A stretch of 64,000 bases of DNA from the NCBI GenBank assembly GCA_947648905.1, contig CANSPP010000001.1:140114-204113 (forward strand), read 5' to 3'. A program made the translations under genes and the position numbers. Shown piece after piece: positions 1 to 8,428 of the stretch. Below the pieces are notes generated by a model that saw only the letters and a list, made by a program, of their open reading frames with translations, did no database searches and was not told the origin of the DNA. The first letter of the stretch is position 1; the number at the start of each line of letters is the position of its first letter. The stretch is from an uncultured Clostridium sp. Its GTDB lineage: Bacteria > Bacillota > Clostridia > TANB77 > CAG-508.

Positions 1-599
1 TGATGACTTCTAGAGCGGAATATAGGTTATTACTAAGACAAGACAATGCGGATTTAAGATTAACTCCAATAGGATACAAAGTAGGACTTATATCAGAAGA
101 AAGATACAAAAAGTTCGAAACAAAAAGAAAGAATATAGAGAAAGAAATAGAAAGATTAAAAGAATTAACAGTAAAACCAACAAAAGAAGTAAATGAATTA
201 TTAAAAAACAACGGAACATCAGAACTTACAACAGGTACAAAAATGGCGGAATTGCTAAAAAGAACAGAATTAACATATGACAAATTGTCACAAATAGATA
301 GTGAAAGACCAATGCTTACAAAACAAGAGAAAGAAGAAGTAGAAATACAATTAAAATATGAAGGATATATCAAATTACAAGAAGGTCAAGTTGAAAAATT
401 TAAGAATTTAGAAACAAAAATGTTATCAGAAGAACTAGACTATGATGAAATAAAAGGGATTAGTCTAGAAGGAAGACAAAAATTGAACAAGTTTAAGCCA
501 CGTTCAATAGGACAAGCTTCTAGAATATCAGGGGTTTCGCCTGCTGATATATCAGTACTATTAGTATATTTAAAACAAATGAAAGGAAATTCAAAATAA
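1..599 (+). CDS. mnmG: MnmG (GidA), tRNA uridine-34 carboxymethylaminomethyl-modifying enzyme, C-terminal part
   Basis: The gene enters from the left edge, so only the last ~199 codons are visible. The segment TSRAEYRLLLRQDNADLRLT at the start is the signature of the MnmG C-terminal region, and the rest is the helical domain that contacts MnmE and tRNA, ending with a conserved ISGVSPADISVLL-type stretch. MnmG is an FAD enzyme that, with MnmE, modifies the wobble uridine of several tRNAs. Its stop codon lies one base before the rsmG start, the usual mnmG-rsmG coupling near the replication origin. Family assignment is certain; the N-terminal FAD domain is outside the window. Confidence 0.96.
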   Translation, partial: MTSRAEYRLLLRQDNADLRLTPIGYKVGLISEERYKKFETKRKNIEKEIERLKELTVKPTKEVNELLKNNGTSELTTGTKMAELLKRTELTYDKLSQIDSERPMLTKQEKEEVEIQLKYEGYIKLQEGQVEKFKNLETKMLSEELDYDEIKGISLEGRQKLNKFKPRSIGQASRISGVSPADISVLLVYLKQMKGNSK

Positions 600-600
600 A

Positions 601-1323
601 ATGGAAATAGAAAAATTTGAAGAAATTTTAAAAACTTATTTGAAAAAGATAGATATAGAGTTGTCAAAAAAACAAATAGAACAATTTTATACATATATGA
701 ACTTGTTATTAGAATGGAATGAAAAAATAAACTTAACAGCGATAACAGAGCCAGAAGAAGTAATATTAAAACATTTTGTAGATTCATTAACAATATCAGC
801 ATATATAAAAAAAGGCTCAAAGTTGGTAGATATGGGAACGGGGGCAGGATTTCCCGGAATACCACTTAAAATTTTAAGAGATGATATAGAAATAACATTA
901 GTGGATTCTTTAAACAAAAGGATAAATTTCTTAAATGAAGTTATTAAAGAATTGGAATTAAGAGAAATATCAACAGTACACGCAAGAGCAGAAGAATTTG
1001 GTCAAAATAAAAAATATAGAGAAAAGTTTGATATAGCAACATCAAGAGCAGTAGCAAATCTTTCAACACTATCTGAATATTTAGTACCACTAGTAAAGCT
1101 AGAAGGAAAGATAATATGTATGAAAGGTTCAGAAGTAAAAGAAGAAGTAGAAAATGCCAAAAATGCAATTAAAATTCTTGGTGGAAAAATGGAAAAGGAA
1201 GAAAGCTTTAACCTACCAAATAGTGATATGAAAAGAAATTTAGTAATAATAAAAAAGATAAAAAATACACCTGCGAAATATCCTAGAAAGCCTGGAACTC
1301 CAGCAAAAGAACCTATAAAATAA
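601..1323 (+). CDS. rsmG: RsmG (GidB), 16S rRNA guanine-527 N7-methyltransferase
   Basis: The 240-residue protein has the full RsmG layout: an N-terminal helical part (YMNLLLEWNEKINLTAI), the SAM-binding loop VDMGTGAGFPGIPLKI at about residues 76-91, VDSLNKRINFLNEV after the next strand, and TSRAVANLSTL. It methylates G527 of 16S rRNA. The start is the ATG one base after the mnmG stop, served by the AAAGGA inside the end of mnmG. A basic tail (KYPRKPGTPAKEPIK) is normal for the family. It is followed by a strong hairpin terminator, which separates it from parA. Confidence 0.97.
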   Translation: MEIEKFEEILKTYLKKIDIELSKKQIEQFYTYMNLLLEWNEKINLTAITEPEEVILKHFVDSLTISAYIKKGSKLVDMGTGAGFPGIPLKILRDDIEITLVDSLNKRINFLNEVIKELELREISTVHARAEEFGQNKKYREKFDIATSRAVANLSTLSEYLVPLVKLEGKIICMKGSEVKEEVENAKNAIKILGGKMEKEESFNLPNSDMKRNLVIIKKIKNTPAKYPRKPGTPAKEPIK

Positions 1324-1343
1324 AAATACAAAAAAGTTAGAAA

Positions 1344-1380
1344 AAAAGTCAATAAATTTCACGAAATTTATTGACTTTTT
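1344..1380 (+). terminator. Intrinsic terminator after rsmG
   Basis: A 17-bp inverted repeat (left arm from 1344, right arm ending 1380) closes on a 3-base loop and ends in a T run. The arms are A-rich and T-rich at their ends, so it may work in both directions. Confidence 0.85.
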
Positions 1381-1462
1381 TATTATATTTATATATTATA
1401 GTAGTAGAGAATGAAGAAACTAATTAGTAAATATTAACTAAAACAAAATGGAGGCAATTAAA

Positions 1463-2251
1463 TTGGGAAAAATAATATCAGTAGCAAATCAAAAAGGTGG
1501 AGTAGGAAAGACAACAACAACAGTTAACTTAGGAACTATACTAGCAAAAAAAGGTAAAAAAGTATTGTTAATAGATGCAGATCCACAAGGAAATGCAACA
1601 AGCGGACTAGGAGTAGAAAAAGAAGTAGAAAACACAACATATGATATATTAGTAAATGACACAACAATGGAAGAAACAATACAAGACTCATCAATAAAAA
1701 ACTTAAAAGTATGCCCGGCAAATATGAACCTAGCAGGAGCAGAAGTAGAGCTAGTTTCAATGATGTCAAGAGAACAAAGATTAAAGTCAAAATTGGACGA
1801 AATAAAAGACAAATTTGATTATATCCTAATAGATTGTCCACCATCATTAGGACTAATAACACTAAACTCATTTACAGCATCAGATAGTGTGCTAATACCA
1901 GTACAATGTGAATACTTTGCATTAGAAGGATTAGGACAACTACTAAATACAATAGAAAGAGTAAAAAAATATCTAAACAAAGAAATACAAATAGAAGGTG
2001 CATTACTGACAATGTATGACGCAAGAACAAACCTTTCAAACCAAGTAGTAAAAGAAGTAAAAAAATATTTTAATGATAAAGTATACAAGACAGTAATACC
2101 AAGAAACGTTAGACTAAGCGAAGCACCAAGTTATGGAATGCCAATAACCGAATATGACGCGCGTTCAAAAGGTGCAAAAAGCTATGTTAAATTTGCAAGA
2201 GAATTCTTAAAAGAAAATGACGAAGAAAGAAAAGCAAAGCATATGGTATAG
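1463..2251 (+). CDS. parA: ParA/Soj chromosome-partitioning ATPase
   Basis: A deviant Walker A motif, KGGVGKTTTTVNLG, sits at about residues 10-23, followed by LLIDADPQGNATSGLG and the Walker B-like YILIDCPPSLGLITLN. These define the ParA/Soj ATPase that works with ParB on parS sites in chromosome segregation and, in Bacillus, in control of initiation and sporulation. I chose the TTG at 1463 (262 residues) because GGAGG at 1450-1454 is a well-spaced ribosome site for it, while the upstream in-frame ATG at 1448 overlaps that site. parB follows after 45 bases. Confidence 0.96.
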   Translation: MGKIISVANQKGGVGKTTTTVNLGTILAKKGKKVLLIDADPQGNATSGLGVEKEVENTTYDILVNDTTMEETIQDSSIKNLKVCPANMNLAGAEVELVSMMSREQRLKSKLDEIKDKFDYILIDCPPSLGLITLNSFTASDSVLIPVQCEYFALEGLGQLLNTIERVKKYLNKEIQIEGALLTMYDARTNLSNQVVKEVKKYFNDKVYKTVIPRNVRLSEAPSYGMPITEYDARSKGAKSYVKFAREFLKENDEERKAKHMV

Positions 2252-2296
2252 GGAACCATTAAACAAGTAAAATAAATAATTTAAGGGGGAATAACA

Positions 2297-3136
2297 ATGG
2301 CAAAAATGACAGGACTAGGAAAAGGTTTAGATGCATTATTTGGACCAGCTCCAGAAGAAGAACAACAACAAGAAAATGATATACTAAAAACACTAAAAAT
2401 AACAGAAGTAGAGCCAAACAGAGATCAACCAAGAAAAAGATTTGATCAAGAAGCACTAGAAGAATTAGCACAATCAATATCAGAATATGGATTAATACAA
2501 CCAATAGTAGTAACAAAAAAGGATGGATATTATAGCATAATAGCAGGAGAAAGAAGATGGAGAGCATCTAAATTAGCAGGAAAAACAGAAATACCAGCAA
2601 TAATAAGAGAAGATGACGAGAAAATAAACTCAGAAATATCATTAATAGAAAATATGCAAAGAGAAGATTTAAACCCAGTAGAAAAAGCAATGGGAATAAG
2701 AATGTTAATAGATAACTATGGAATGTCACAAGAAGAAGTTGCAAAAAAACTAGGAAAAGGTAGAAGCACAGTAGCTAACTGGGTAAGAGTACTAAATTTA
2801 GAGCCACGTGTATTAGAAATGGCAAAAGAGGGTAAAATAACAGAAGGACACTGTAAAGCACTACTTGCAATAACAGACCCAGAAAAACAATATCAAACAG
2901 CAATACATATGCTAGACAGAAATCAAACAGTAAGACAAATAGAGAAGAAAGCTAAAATAAAAGAAACAACAGAAGAACAAAAAAGAAATCACGTACTATA
3001 CAAAAGTATAGAAAATACATTCCAAGGATTCTTTGGATCAAAAGTAAGATTAGACGCAGGAAGAAGACGTGGAAAAATAATAATAGAATATACATCAAAC
3101 GATGACTTGGAAAGAATACTAGGTTTAATACAATAA
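2297..3136 (+). CDS. parB: ParB/Spo0J chromosome-partitioning protein
   Basis: The 279-residue protein has the ParB N-terminal CTP-binding fold (VEPNRDQPRKRFD, then the GERRWRASKLAG arginine patch at about 85-96), ENMQREDLNPVEKA, and a helix-turn-helix (MSQEEVAKKLGKGRSTVANW) that binds parS. An AAGGGGG ribosome site precedes the ATG. It forms the partition pair with parA. No canonical parS copy was found in this window. Confidence 0.96.
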   Translation: MAKMTGLGKGLDALFGPAPEEEQQQENDILKTLKITEVEPNRDQPRKRFDQEALEELAQSISEYGLIQPIVVTKKDGYYSIIAGERRWRASKLAGKTEIPAIIREDDEKINSEISLIENMQREDLNPVEKAMGIRMLIDNYGMSQEEVAKKLGKGRSTVANWVRVLNLEPRVLEMAKEGKITEGHCKALLAITDPEKQYQTAIHMLDRNQTVRQIEKKAKIKETTEEQKRNHVLYKSIENTFQGFFGSKVRLDAGRRRGKIIIEYTSNDDLERILGLIQ

Positions 3137-3164
3137 CAGAATAATAAAGAAAAGAGTTGATTAG

Positions 3165-3680
3165 ATGGAAGAAATAATAAACGCTATAGGGATTAACAAT
3201 ATAATAATATTATTACTAGCTATAACTTTTATATTATTAATAGCATTTTTAGTTGTAGTTGTAAAAATGTCTAAATTAAATAAAAAATACAAAGAATTTA
3301 TGCAAAAATTAGGAAATGGAAAAAATATAGAAGAAGACTTAGAAAACTATATGTATAGGGTAGAAAGAGTTGAAAAGCAAAACGGCGAAATAAACAGCAT
3401 AATAAAAACAATGGATAGTGACTTGGAAAAATGTATTCAAAAAATAGGAATAGTTAGATATAATGCGTTTAAAGACGTTGGAAGTGACTTGAGTTTTACT
3501 CTTGCAATGCTAGATGAAAATGATAATGGTATAGTGTTAAATGGAATTTATTCAAGAGAAATGTCAAACATATATGCAAAACCAGTTGAAAATGGAAAAT
3601 CAAATTATACTCTTTCTGAAGAAGAACAAGAAGCAATAAAAAAAGCTATGGAATCAAATGGGGTTCAAAAATTAAAATAA
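3165..3680 (+). CDS. DUF4446 membrane protein
   Basis: The 171-residue protein has one N-terminal membrane segment (about residues 13-35), a charged coiled-coil stretch, and the conserved block IGIVRYNAFKDVGSDLSFTL followed by LDENDNGIVLNGIYSRE, which is typical of DUF4446. Such genes commonly lie directly after parB in Clostridia, as here. The function is unknown. The spacing of 28 bases from parB suggests the same operon. Confidence 0.9.
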   Translation: MEEIINAIGINNIIILLLAITFILLIAFLVVVVKMSKLNKKYKEFMQKLGNGKNIEEDLENYMYRVERVEKQNGEINSIIKTMDSDLEKCIQKIGIVRYNAFKDVGSDLSFTLAMLDENDNGIVLNGIYSREMSNIYAKPVENGKSNYTLSEEEQEAIKKAMESNGVQKLK

Positions 3681-3698
3681 AAAAGTTAAAAATTACTA

Positions 3699-3727
3699 TT
3701 GACAAATGTCTATAAAAATGCTAAGAT
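3699..3727 (+). promoter_or_regulatory. Sigma-A-type promoter for the tRNA-Ser pair
   Basis: TTGACA (3699-3704) and TAAGAT (3722-3727) are separated by exactly 17 bases and end 32 bases before the first tRNA. Confidence 0.8.
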
Positions 3728-3759
3728 AAATACTGTCGCTAGACATTTGTCTAAGATAT

Positions 3760-3851
<92 letters not shown>

Positions 3852-3905
3852 AACAATAAAGTTAGGTATTAACAATATAAAAATATCTAACTTTTATTTA
3901 TAAAT

Positions 3906-3995
3906 GGAGATGTACCCAAGTGGTGAAGGGGACTGTTTGCTAAACAGTTAGGTCGGTAACACGGCGCGGAGGTTCGAACCCTCTCATCTCCGCCA
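3906..3995 (+). tRNA. tRNA-Ser (anticodon GCT)
   Basis: The acceptor arms GGAGATG and CATCTCC pair, the loop TTGCTAA carries GCT, a long variable arm is present, and CCA is encoded. It reads AGC/AGT serine codons. It lies 54 bases after the first serine tRNA and is probably co-transcribed with it. Confidence 0.97.
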
Positions 3996-4000
3996 AAAGA

Positions 4001-4037
4001 AGTAGTGGCTTTTATATTTTAAGCTACTACTTTTTTT
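4001..4037 (+). terminator. Terminator after the tRNA-Ser pair
   Basis: The inverted repeat AGTAGTGGCTT / AAGCTACTACT (one imperfect position) is followed by seven T residues. Confidence 0.85.
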
Positions 4038-4070
4038 ATGTTATAGGAAAGGAGAACTTTCCTATAACAT
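4038..4070. repeat. 33-bp palindromic repeat, copy 1
   Basis: The arms ATGTTATAGGAAAG and CTTTCCTATAACAT are perfect 14-bp complements around a 5-base loop GAGAA. The same arms occur at 57850-57882 with a different loop (ACGAA). Each copy sits directly after a terminator. Confidence 0.85.
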
Positions 4071-4094
4071 AAAAATGTTCAAATGACTAAAAAT

Positions 4095-4120
4095 AAAAGA
4101 CACCAACAAGGTGTCTTTTT
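4095..4120. terminator. Hairpin terminator, possibly bidirectional
   Basis: The arms AAAAGACACC and GGTGTCTTTT close on a 5-base loop. It may end the minus-strand small gene at 4170-4388 or readthrough from the tRNAs. Confidence 0.7.
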
Positions 4121-4169
4121 AGAAGATTAATAGTATTTTTACTTTACAGCATTGGGCATATAGATAATT

Positions 4170-4388
4170 TTATTCGCTAATACAAATACCTATAAAAACA
4201 AAAAGGAACGAAAATAGGACTAAACCAATAGCCTTAAGAGTATCAAGAACAACTTGAAATTCAAAAATACCTATCAGTATTATCAGGGCTATTGTTAAAA
4301 TAATCCACAACAAGTATTTTACTATTTTGTTATTAATATTACCTAGTATTATGGAAATATTAGTCCAAAAAGATGATTTAAAATGCAT
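4170..4388 (-). CDS. Small membrane protein, unknown
   Basis: This is a 72-residue minus-strand ORF with two likely membrane segments (about residues 24-45 and 50-70). The ATG is preceded by CAGGAGA at good spacing, and a hairpin lies beyond its stop, so it looks like a real monocistronic gene. I do not recognise the family. It is the only minus-strand gene between the tRNAs and the pilin cluster. Confidence 0.55.
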   Translation of the reverse strand: MHFKSSFWTNISIILGNINNKIVKYLLWIILTIALIILIGIFEFQVVLDTLKAIGLVLFSFLFVFIGICISE

Positions 4389-4668
4389 AAAAATTTTCTC
4401 CTGTCAATTCCAATTAAACCTCTGCTTTTAAGTAATACCTCAAAATCTCCTTTTTACATATAAAGTAACTTATGTCAGTTACTTAAAATAATGTAATAGA
4501 AATAATTATAGCGCTATTAAAGTAAAATGTCAAACACTTAGAGTAAAAATAGTCAGAAACTTTATCAATATTAAAAGATTTAAAGAATAAAAAGCGTGAA
4601 AAATTACGAAAATACTTGATTTATTATTAAAAAAGCTATATATAAAATTTACAATAATGTTAAAAAAG

Positions 4669-4697
4669 TTGAAAAAAATGTTGAAATAAGTTATAAT
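4669..4697 (+). promoter_or_regulatory. Promoter of the first pilin-like gene
   Basis: TTGAAA (4669-4674) and TATAAT (4692-4697) have 17-base spacing. The ~90-base leader to the ATG at 4787 includes AAGGAAGG as ribosome site. The gap from 4389 to 4668 shows only AT-rich sequence and one small dyad (arms AAGTAAC/GTTACTT at 4463-4484). Confidence 0.75.
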
Positions 4698-4786
4698 GTT
4701 AATAGGAGAGTAGAATTAATAAAAAAGGTGATTTTTTCTACTTAGATATGCCTTCTAAATAAAGCAAGAAAGGAAGGAATTTTATT

Positions 4787-5260
4787 ATGAAAAAGGTAAA
4801 AATTATATCAGTTATATTAATGATAATACTGGCGTCTACTTGTTTTATCTTGCAACCTACATTAACATATGCAAGAGATTCAGGAACAACTCCAGGAGAC
4901 CAAAAGAATGAGTATAAACAACAATATCAAAATAACAAAGGGTCTAGCAGTACTACAAATGGTGGATCTGGTACTTTTAATCCAGATGATTATGAACCAG
5001 ATAGTACAACGCAAGTAACAAATGGAGATGAATTAGCCAAAGCAGGAAGTAAAATAATGGGAACAGTAATGTCTATAGCTTCAGTTTTAGCTGTTCTAAC
5101 ATTTTCAATTATAGGAATAAAATATATGCTAGGAAGTGTAGAAGAAAAAGCACAATACAAGAAGACACTATTTCCTTATTTAGTTGGCGCAATAATGGTA
5201 TTTGGAATAACAACAGTTATTCAAATTATTTCAGCAGTAGCTGGAAATATACCATCATAA
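4787..5260 (+). CDS. VirB2/TrbC-like pilin-type protein 1
   Basis: The 157-residue precursor has a signal peptide (about 1-29, ending near LTYARD), a Gln/Ser/Thr/Gly-rich linker to about residue 80, then two membrane segments split by the block GIKYMLGSVEEKAQYKKTL. The same block occurs in the next three genes, so they are paralogues. The two-helix exported layout fits T4SS pilin-type (VirB2/TrbC) proteins. This copy has the longest linker. The role of pilin is inferred from layout and neighbours. Confidence 0.8.
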   Translation: MKKVKIISVILMIILASTCFILQPTLTYARDSGTTPGDQKNEYKQQYQNNKGSSSTTNGGSGTFNPDDYEPDSTTQVTNGDELAKAGSKIMGTVMSIASVLAVLTFSIIGIKYMLGSVEEKAQYKKTLFPYLVGAIMVFGITTVIQIISAVAGNIPS

Positions 5261-5285
5261 AAAATATATAAAAGTAGGTGGTAAA

Positions 5286-5813
5286 ATGAGAAAAATAAAT
5301 AATCTAATGAAAGTTTTGCTTATAGTATTTTTGATAATTACAATTAGTATAGTGCTTCCTAAGAGTGGGTATTGTGATGAGCAAACAGGAGCAATGGAAC
5401 AGGGTAATCCAGCAAATCCTATAGAACAAGAAAATGCGAACAAAACAAAAGTTGCACCTCAAGAATCAAGAAGCACATCTAAAGGAAAAACTTACACTGG
5501 AAAATCATCTGATACAATAGATGGATATATGAATGACGGAAAAGATTTTATTGCTAATGGAGAAAACAGTAGTGATATAAACCAAGGGCAATTACAAAAA
5601 ACATCAAATCTACTATACAATATATTTTTAGGGGCAGGAATTATAGTTGCCGTGCTAGTAGGAATGTTTTTAGGAATGAAATATATGATTGCAAGTGTAG
5701 AAGAAAAAGCAGATTTAAAACAAACATTAGTAGCATATGCAGTAGGATGTGTAGTTATATTTGGAGCTTTTGGAATTTGGAAGTTAGTAGCAGAAGTTTT
5801 TTCTGGAGTATAA
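5286..5813 (+). CDS. VirB2/TrbC-like pilin-type protein 2
   Basis: The 175-residue protein has a signal peptide (about 1-30), a polar linker of about 75 residues, and a C-terminal two-helix domain with GMKYMIASVEEKADLKQTL. It is the most diverged of the four paralogues (ALVAYAVG in place of MPYVVGA). It begins 25 bases after copy 1, with a TAGGTGG ribosome site, so the first three copies probably form one operon. Confidence 0.78.
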   Translation: MRKINNLMKVLLIVFLIITISIVLPKSGYCDEQTGAMEQGNPANPIEQENANKTKVAPQESRSTSKGKTYTGKSSDTIDGYMNDGKDFIANGENSSDINQGQLQKTSNLLYNIFLGAGIIVAVLVGMFLGMKYMIASVEEKADLKQTLVAYAVGCVVIFGAFGIWKLVAEVFSGV

Positions 5814-5826
5814 AGTAGGTGATAAA

Positions 5827-6174
5827 ATGAAAAAAATGATGAAAGTAATATCAATATTTATATGCATAGTAATGATGATTAATGTGGGGGTATATGCATT
5901 TGGAGTAGGAGATATTAATCCAGGAAGTCAATCGCAAAATGCAGATAATACTATAAAACAAATGGGAAATAATACATTAGGAATAATACAAGTAGTTGGA
6001 GTAGTCTTATCAGTTTTGATGTTGATAATAATAGGAATTAAATATATGTTAGGAAGTACAGAAGAAAAAGCAGAATACAAGAAGTCTTTAATGCCATATG
6101 TAATAGGTGCGGCAATTGTATTTACAGGTTCTCTAGTACCAAATATAATTTATAAAATTGCAAATGGATTATAA
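5827..6174 (+). CDS. VirB2/TrbC-like pilin-type protein 3
   Basis: This 115-residue short form has a signal peptide ending near residue 24 (VYAFG), a short linker, and two hydrophobic helices around GIKYMLGSTEEKAEYKKSL. It lies 13 bases after copy 2 in the same orientation. The length matches classical VirB2 pilins. Confidence 0.8.
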   Translation: MKKMMKVISIFICIVMMINVGVYAFGVGDINPGSQSQNADNTIKQMGNNTLGIIQVVGVVLSVLMLIIIGIKYMLGSTEEKAEYKKSLMPYVIGAAIVFTGSLVPNIIYKIANGL

Positions 6175-6201
6175 ATAAAGTACCAATTTGTGACAAAATA
6201 G

Positions 6202-6230
6202 TTGAAAAAAATAAAAATGAGTGTTATAAT
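6202..6230 (+). promoter_or_regulatory. Promoter of the fourth pilin-like gene
   Basis: TTGAAA (6202-6207) and TATAAT (6225-6230) have 17-base spacing. It closely resembles the promoter of copy 1 at 4669-4697, down to the A-rich spacer. Confidence 0.8.
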
Positions 6231-6305
6231 GAATATGTAATAATGTTATTAATATTCTCATAAATTGAGATTTTTAATATAAGAAAATGGAAAGGAGATA
6301 CTATT

Positions 6306-6665
6306 ATGAATAAAAAATTAGTAAAAATAGTAAGTATAGTATTAATGGCAATTATGATGATTTCTGTTGCAGCAACAGCTTTTGCATTAACACCAGAAGA
6401 AATGAAAGGAAATCAAAATGCACAAGGAACTCAACAAATTCAAAACGTAGGTAATTCTATTATAGGAATTCTTCAAGTAGTAGGAATTGTATTATCAGTT
6501 GTTGTATTAATTGTAATTGGTATTAAATATATGATGGGAAGTGCTGAAGAAAAAGCAGAATACAAAAAGACACTAATGCCATATGTGGTAGGTGCAGCTT
6601 TAATATTTGCAGCATCAGCATTTGCACAAGTTATATTCCAATTCTTTACAGGAATTCAATCATAA
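6306..6665 (+). CDS. VirB2/TrbC-like pilin-type protein 4, own promoter and terminator
   Basis: The 119-residue protein has a signal peptide with a clean AxA-type end (TAFA), then two hydrophobic helices around GIKYMMGSAEEKAEYKKTL. It has its own consensus promoter, a strong AAAGGAG ribosome site and a terminator, so it can be made at a different level from the rest, as expected for a major pilin subunit. That role is inferred. Confidence 0.82.
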   Translation: MNKKLVKIVSIVLMAIMMISVAATAFALTPEEMKGNQNAQGTQQIQNVGNSIIGILQVVGIVLSVVVLIVIGIKYMMGSAEEKAEYKKTLMPYVVGAALIFAASAFAQVIFQFFTGIQS

Positions 6666-6684
6666 TAAAAACAAAAAACAAAAG

Positions 6685-6716
6685 CAGGAAACAATCAAAG
6701 TTTCCTGTTTTTATTT
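6685..6716 (+). terminator. Terminator after pilin-like gene 4
   Basis: The arms CAGGAAAC (6685-6692) and GTTTCCTG (6700-6707) are followed by a T-rich tract. Confidence 0.85.
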
Positions 6717-6818
6717 TTGTAATAGAAACGTAATAAAAATGTAATATTACGCAAGTATTACGGAAGTATTAAAGAAAAATTAAATTTCAATAAAATGCAA
6801 CTTTTTTCCACAAAATAG

Positions 6819-6847
6819 TTACAATTTCTGCGTTTTTTTGTTATAAT
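6819..6847 (+). promoter_or_regulatory. Promoter of the T4SS core operon
   Basis: TTACAA (6819-6824) and TATAAT (6842-6847) have 17-base spacing. It lies ~50 bases upstream of the PrgI-like start and is the only promoter I see before the long same-strand run to 20267. Confidence 0.75.
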
Positions 6848-6897
6848 TATAAATAAGAGAAATTATGAGATTTGGCTCAAACAAAGGAGGAAAAATA

Positions 6898-7245
6898 ATG
6901 CAAATTCATGAAATACCAAGAGACTATAAAGGAGAAAGTAGAATTCTCTATGTATTCTCAATAAAAGGCTTAATATATACAGGAATTGGAGCAGCAGTGG
7001 GAGGCCTATTTTACCTTATACTTAGTATAATAGGATTACAAGCAATAGGAATATGGTTTGTGTTAATATTTGGTGGAATTGGATTTTGCATAGGAACTTT
7101 AAAAATGCCAGATAGCAAGAGATTTAAAATAACTGAAAAAACAGGTGGAGAAGCAATTGACGATGTAATAAAAAGATGGTTTAAATTTAAAATGCAAAAA
7201 AATAAAATATATGTATACCTAAAGGAGGAAACAAAAGATGAGTAA
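6898..7245 (+). CDS. PrgI/VirB3-like T4SS membrane protein
   Basis: The 115-residue protein has a short N-terminal IHEIPRDYKGESRI segment, two close membrane helices (about 25-70) and a cytosolic C-terminus. It lies directly before VirB4-like genes, the layout of the PrgI family (VirB3 equivalent) of Gram-positive T4SS. The start is the ATG at 6898, because AAAGGAGG at 6884-6891 precludes the longer in-frame start at 6865. Its end overlaps the next start by 8 bases. Confidence 0.75.
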   Translation: MQIHEIPRDYKGESRILYVFSIKGLIYTGIGAAVGGLFYLILSIIGLQAIGIWFVLIFGGIGFCIGTLKMPDSKRFKITEKTGGEAIDDVIKRWFKFKMQKNKIYVYLKEETKDE

Positions 7246-8428
7246 CGATGAAATAACAAATATGCTTATGATAGTTCTAGCGGTAATGGGGTCAATACTT
7301 TTCGTATTATTAGTAATTTTTGTAGTGCTATTATTAAAATCAAAAAAAGGAACAAAAGCAACAAATGAAAATATTAAGTTAGATGAAAATAAAGACAAAG
7401 AAAATAATACAATTAACCAAACTGCATATAATAAACAATCAGTTTTTTCTTTTCTAGAATTTGATAAGATTGAAGACAATATGATTGTAAGAAAAAATGG
7501 AAATAAGTTTCTAATGGTAATAGAATGTCAAGGTGTTAATTATGATTTAATGTCAGGATTAGAAAAAAACAGTGTAGAACAAGGATTTTTACAATTCTTA
7601 AACACAATAAGATATCCAATACAACTATATGTACAAACAAGAACAGTTAATCTAGAAAGCGGAATAGTAAGATATAAAGATAGAGTAAATAACATAAAAG
7701 ACAGATTAGCTAAAAAACAAATGGAATATGCAAAAAAAGAAAGTTTGCAATATAGTAAAGAAGAACTAAACAAAGCAAAATTAGAAGTAACAAGAGAAAG
7801 AAATCTATATGAATATGGGTTAGACATAATAAACTCTACTCAAAGAATGAGTTTAAATAGAAATATATTAAGAAAATATTACTATGTGATAATTGACTAT
7901 ACACCAGAAGATACAAGTAACTTATCAAAAGAAGAAGTTAGCAGTATGGCATTTTCAGAATTATATACAAAAGCTCAAAATATAATTAATTCATTAGCGG
8001 TATGTGGAGTAAACGGAAAAATATTGAATTCGAATGAATTAGTAGAATTATTATATGTAGCATATAATAGGGACGAAGCAGAAGTTTATGATTTAGAAAA
8101 AGCAGTAAGAGCAGGATATGACGAAATGTATACAACTGCACCAAATGTTTTAGAAAAAAGAATGAGAGAAATAGATAAGAAAATAGAGATGGATGCACAA
8201 AGATTAGCAAATGACTTAGTTATGGAAGCAATGGAAGAAAGAGAAGAAGAAAAAAGAGTAAGAGAAAAAGAAGAAGAAATGGATGCTCTAATAGAGCAAA
8301 TGGCTAAAATGATTATAAAGGAAAACGCAAGTATAGTAGGAAAAGATTTAGCAAATAAAGCAGAAGAAAAAATAGAAAAGAGAAAAAGGGGAAGAAAACC
8401 AAAGGAGGAAAAAGATGAAAAGAAATAG
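7238..8428 (+). CDS. VirB4 N-terminal-domain-like membrane protein (396 aa)
   Basis: One N-terminal membrane helix (about 8-32) and a linker precede a domain (about 70-200) containing DNMIVRKNGNKFLMVIECQG and LNTIRYPIQLYVQTR. This resembles the N-terminal part of VirB4/TraC-type ATPases. The C-terminal third is a Glu/Lys coiled coil with a basic tail. No Walker motifs are present. It overlaps the PrgI-like gene by 8 bases and the VirB4 gene by 14, so the three are translationally coupled. I infer a partner subunit of the ATPase; the exact family is not certain. Confidence 0.65.
   Translation: MSNDEITNMLMIVLAVMGSILFVLLVIFVVLLLKSKKGTKATNENIKLDENKDKENNTINQTAYNKQSVFSFLEFDKIEDNMIVRKNGNKFLMVIECQGVNYDLMSGLEKNSVEQGFLQFLNTIRYPIQLYVQTRTVNLESGIVRYKDRVNNIKDRLAKKQMEYAKKESLQYSKEELNKAKLEVTRERNLYEYGLDIINSTQRMSLNRNILRKYYYVIIDYTPEDTSNLSKEEVSSMAFSELYTKAQNIINSLAVCGVNGKILNSNELVELLYVAYNRDEAEVYDLEKAVRAGYDEMYTTAPNVLEKRMREIDKKIEMDAQRLANDLVMEAMEEREEEKRVREKEEEMDALIEQMAKMIIKENASIVGKDLANKAEEKIEKRKRGRKPKEEKDEKK

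Noticed and set aside
440-1352. Leu/Ile/Phe-rich minus-strand ORFs across the mnmG and rsmG region (and similar ones elsewhere).
   Set aside because: They are antisense shadows of A-rich genes and lack ribosome sites and family signals.
1351-1370. A parS-like TTTCACGAAA stretch near parA.
   Set aside because: It is part of the rsmG terminator stem and loop and lacks the CACGTG centre of parS (TGTTTCACGTGAAACA).
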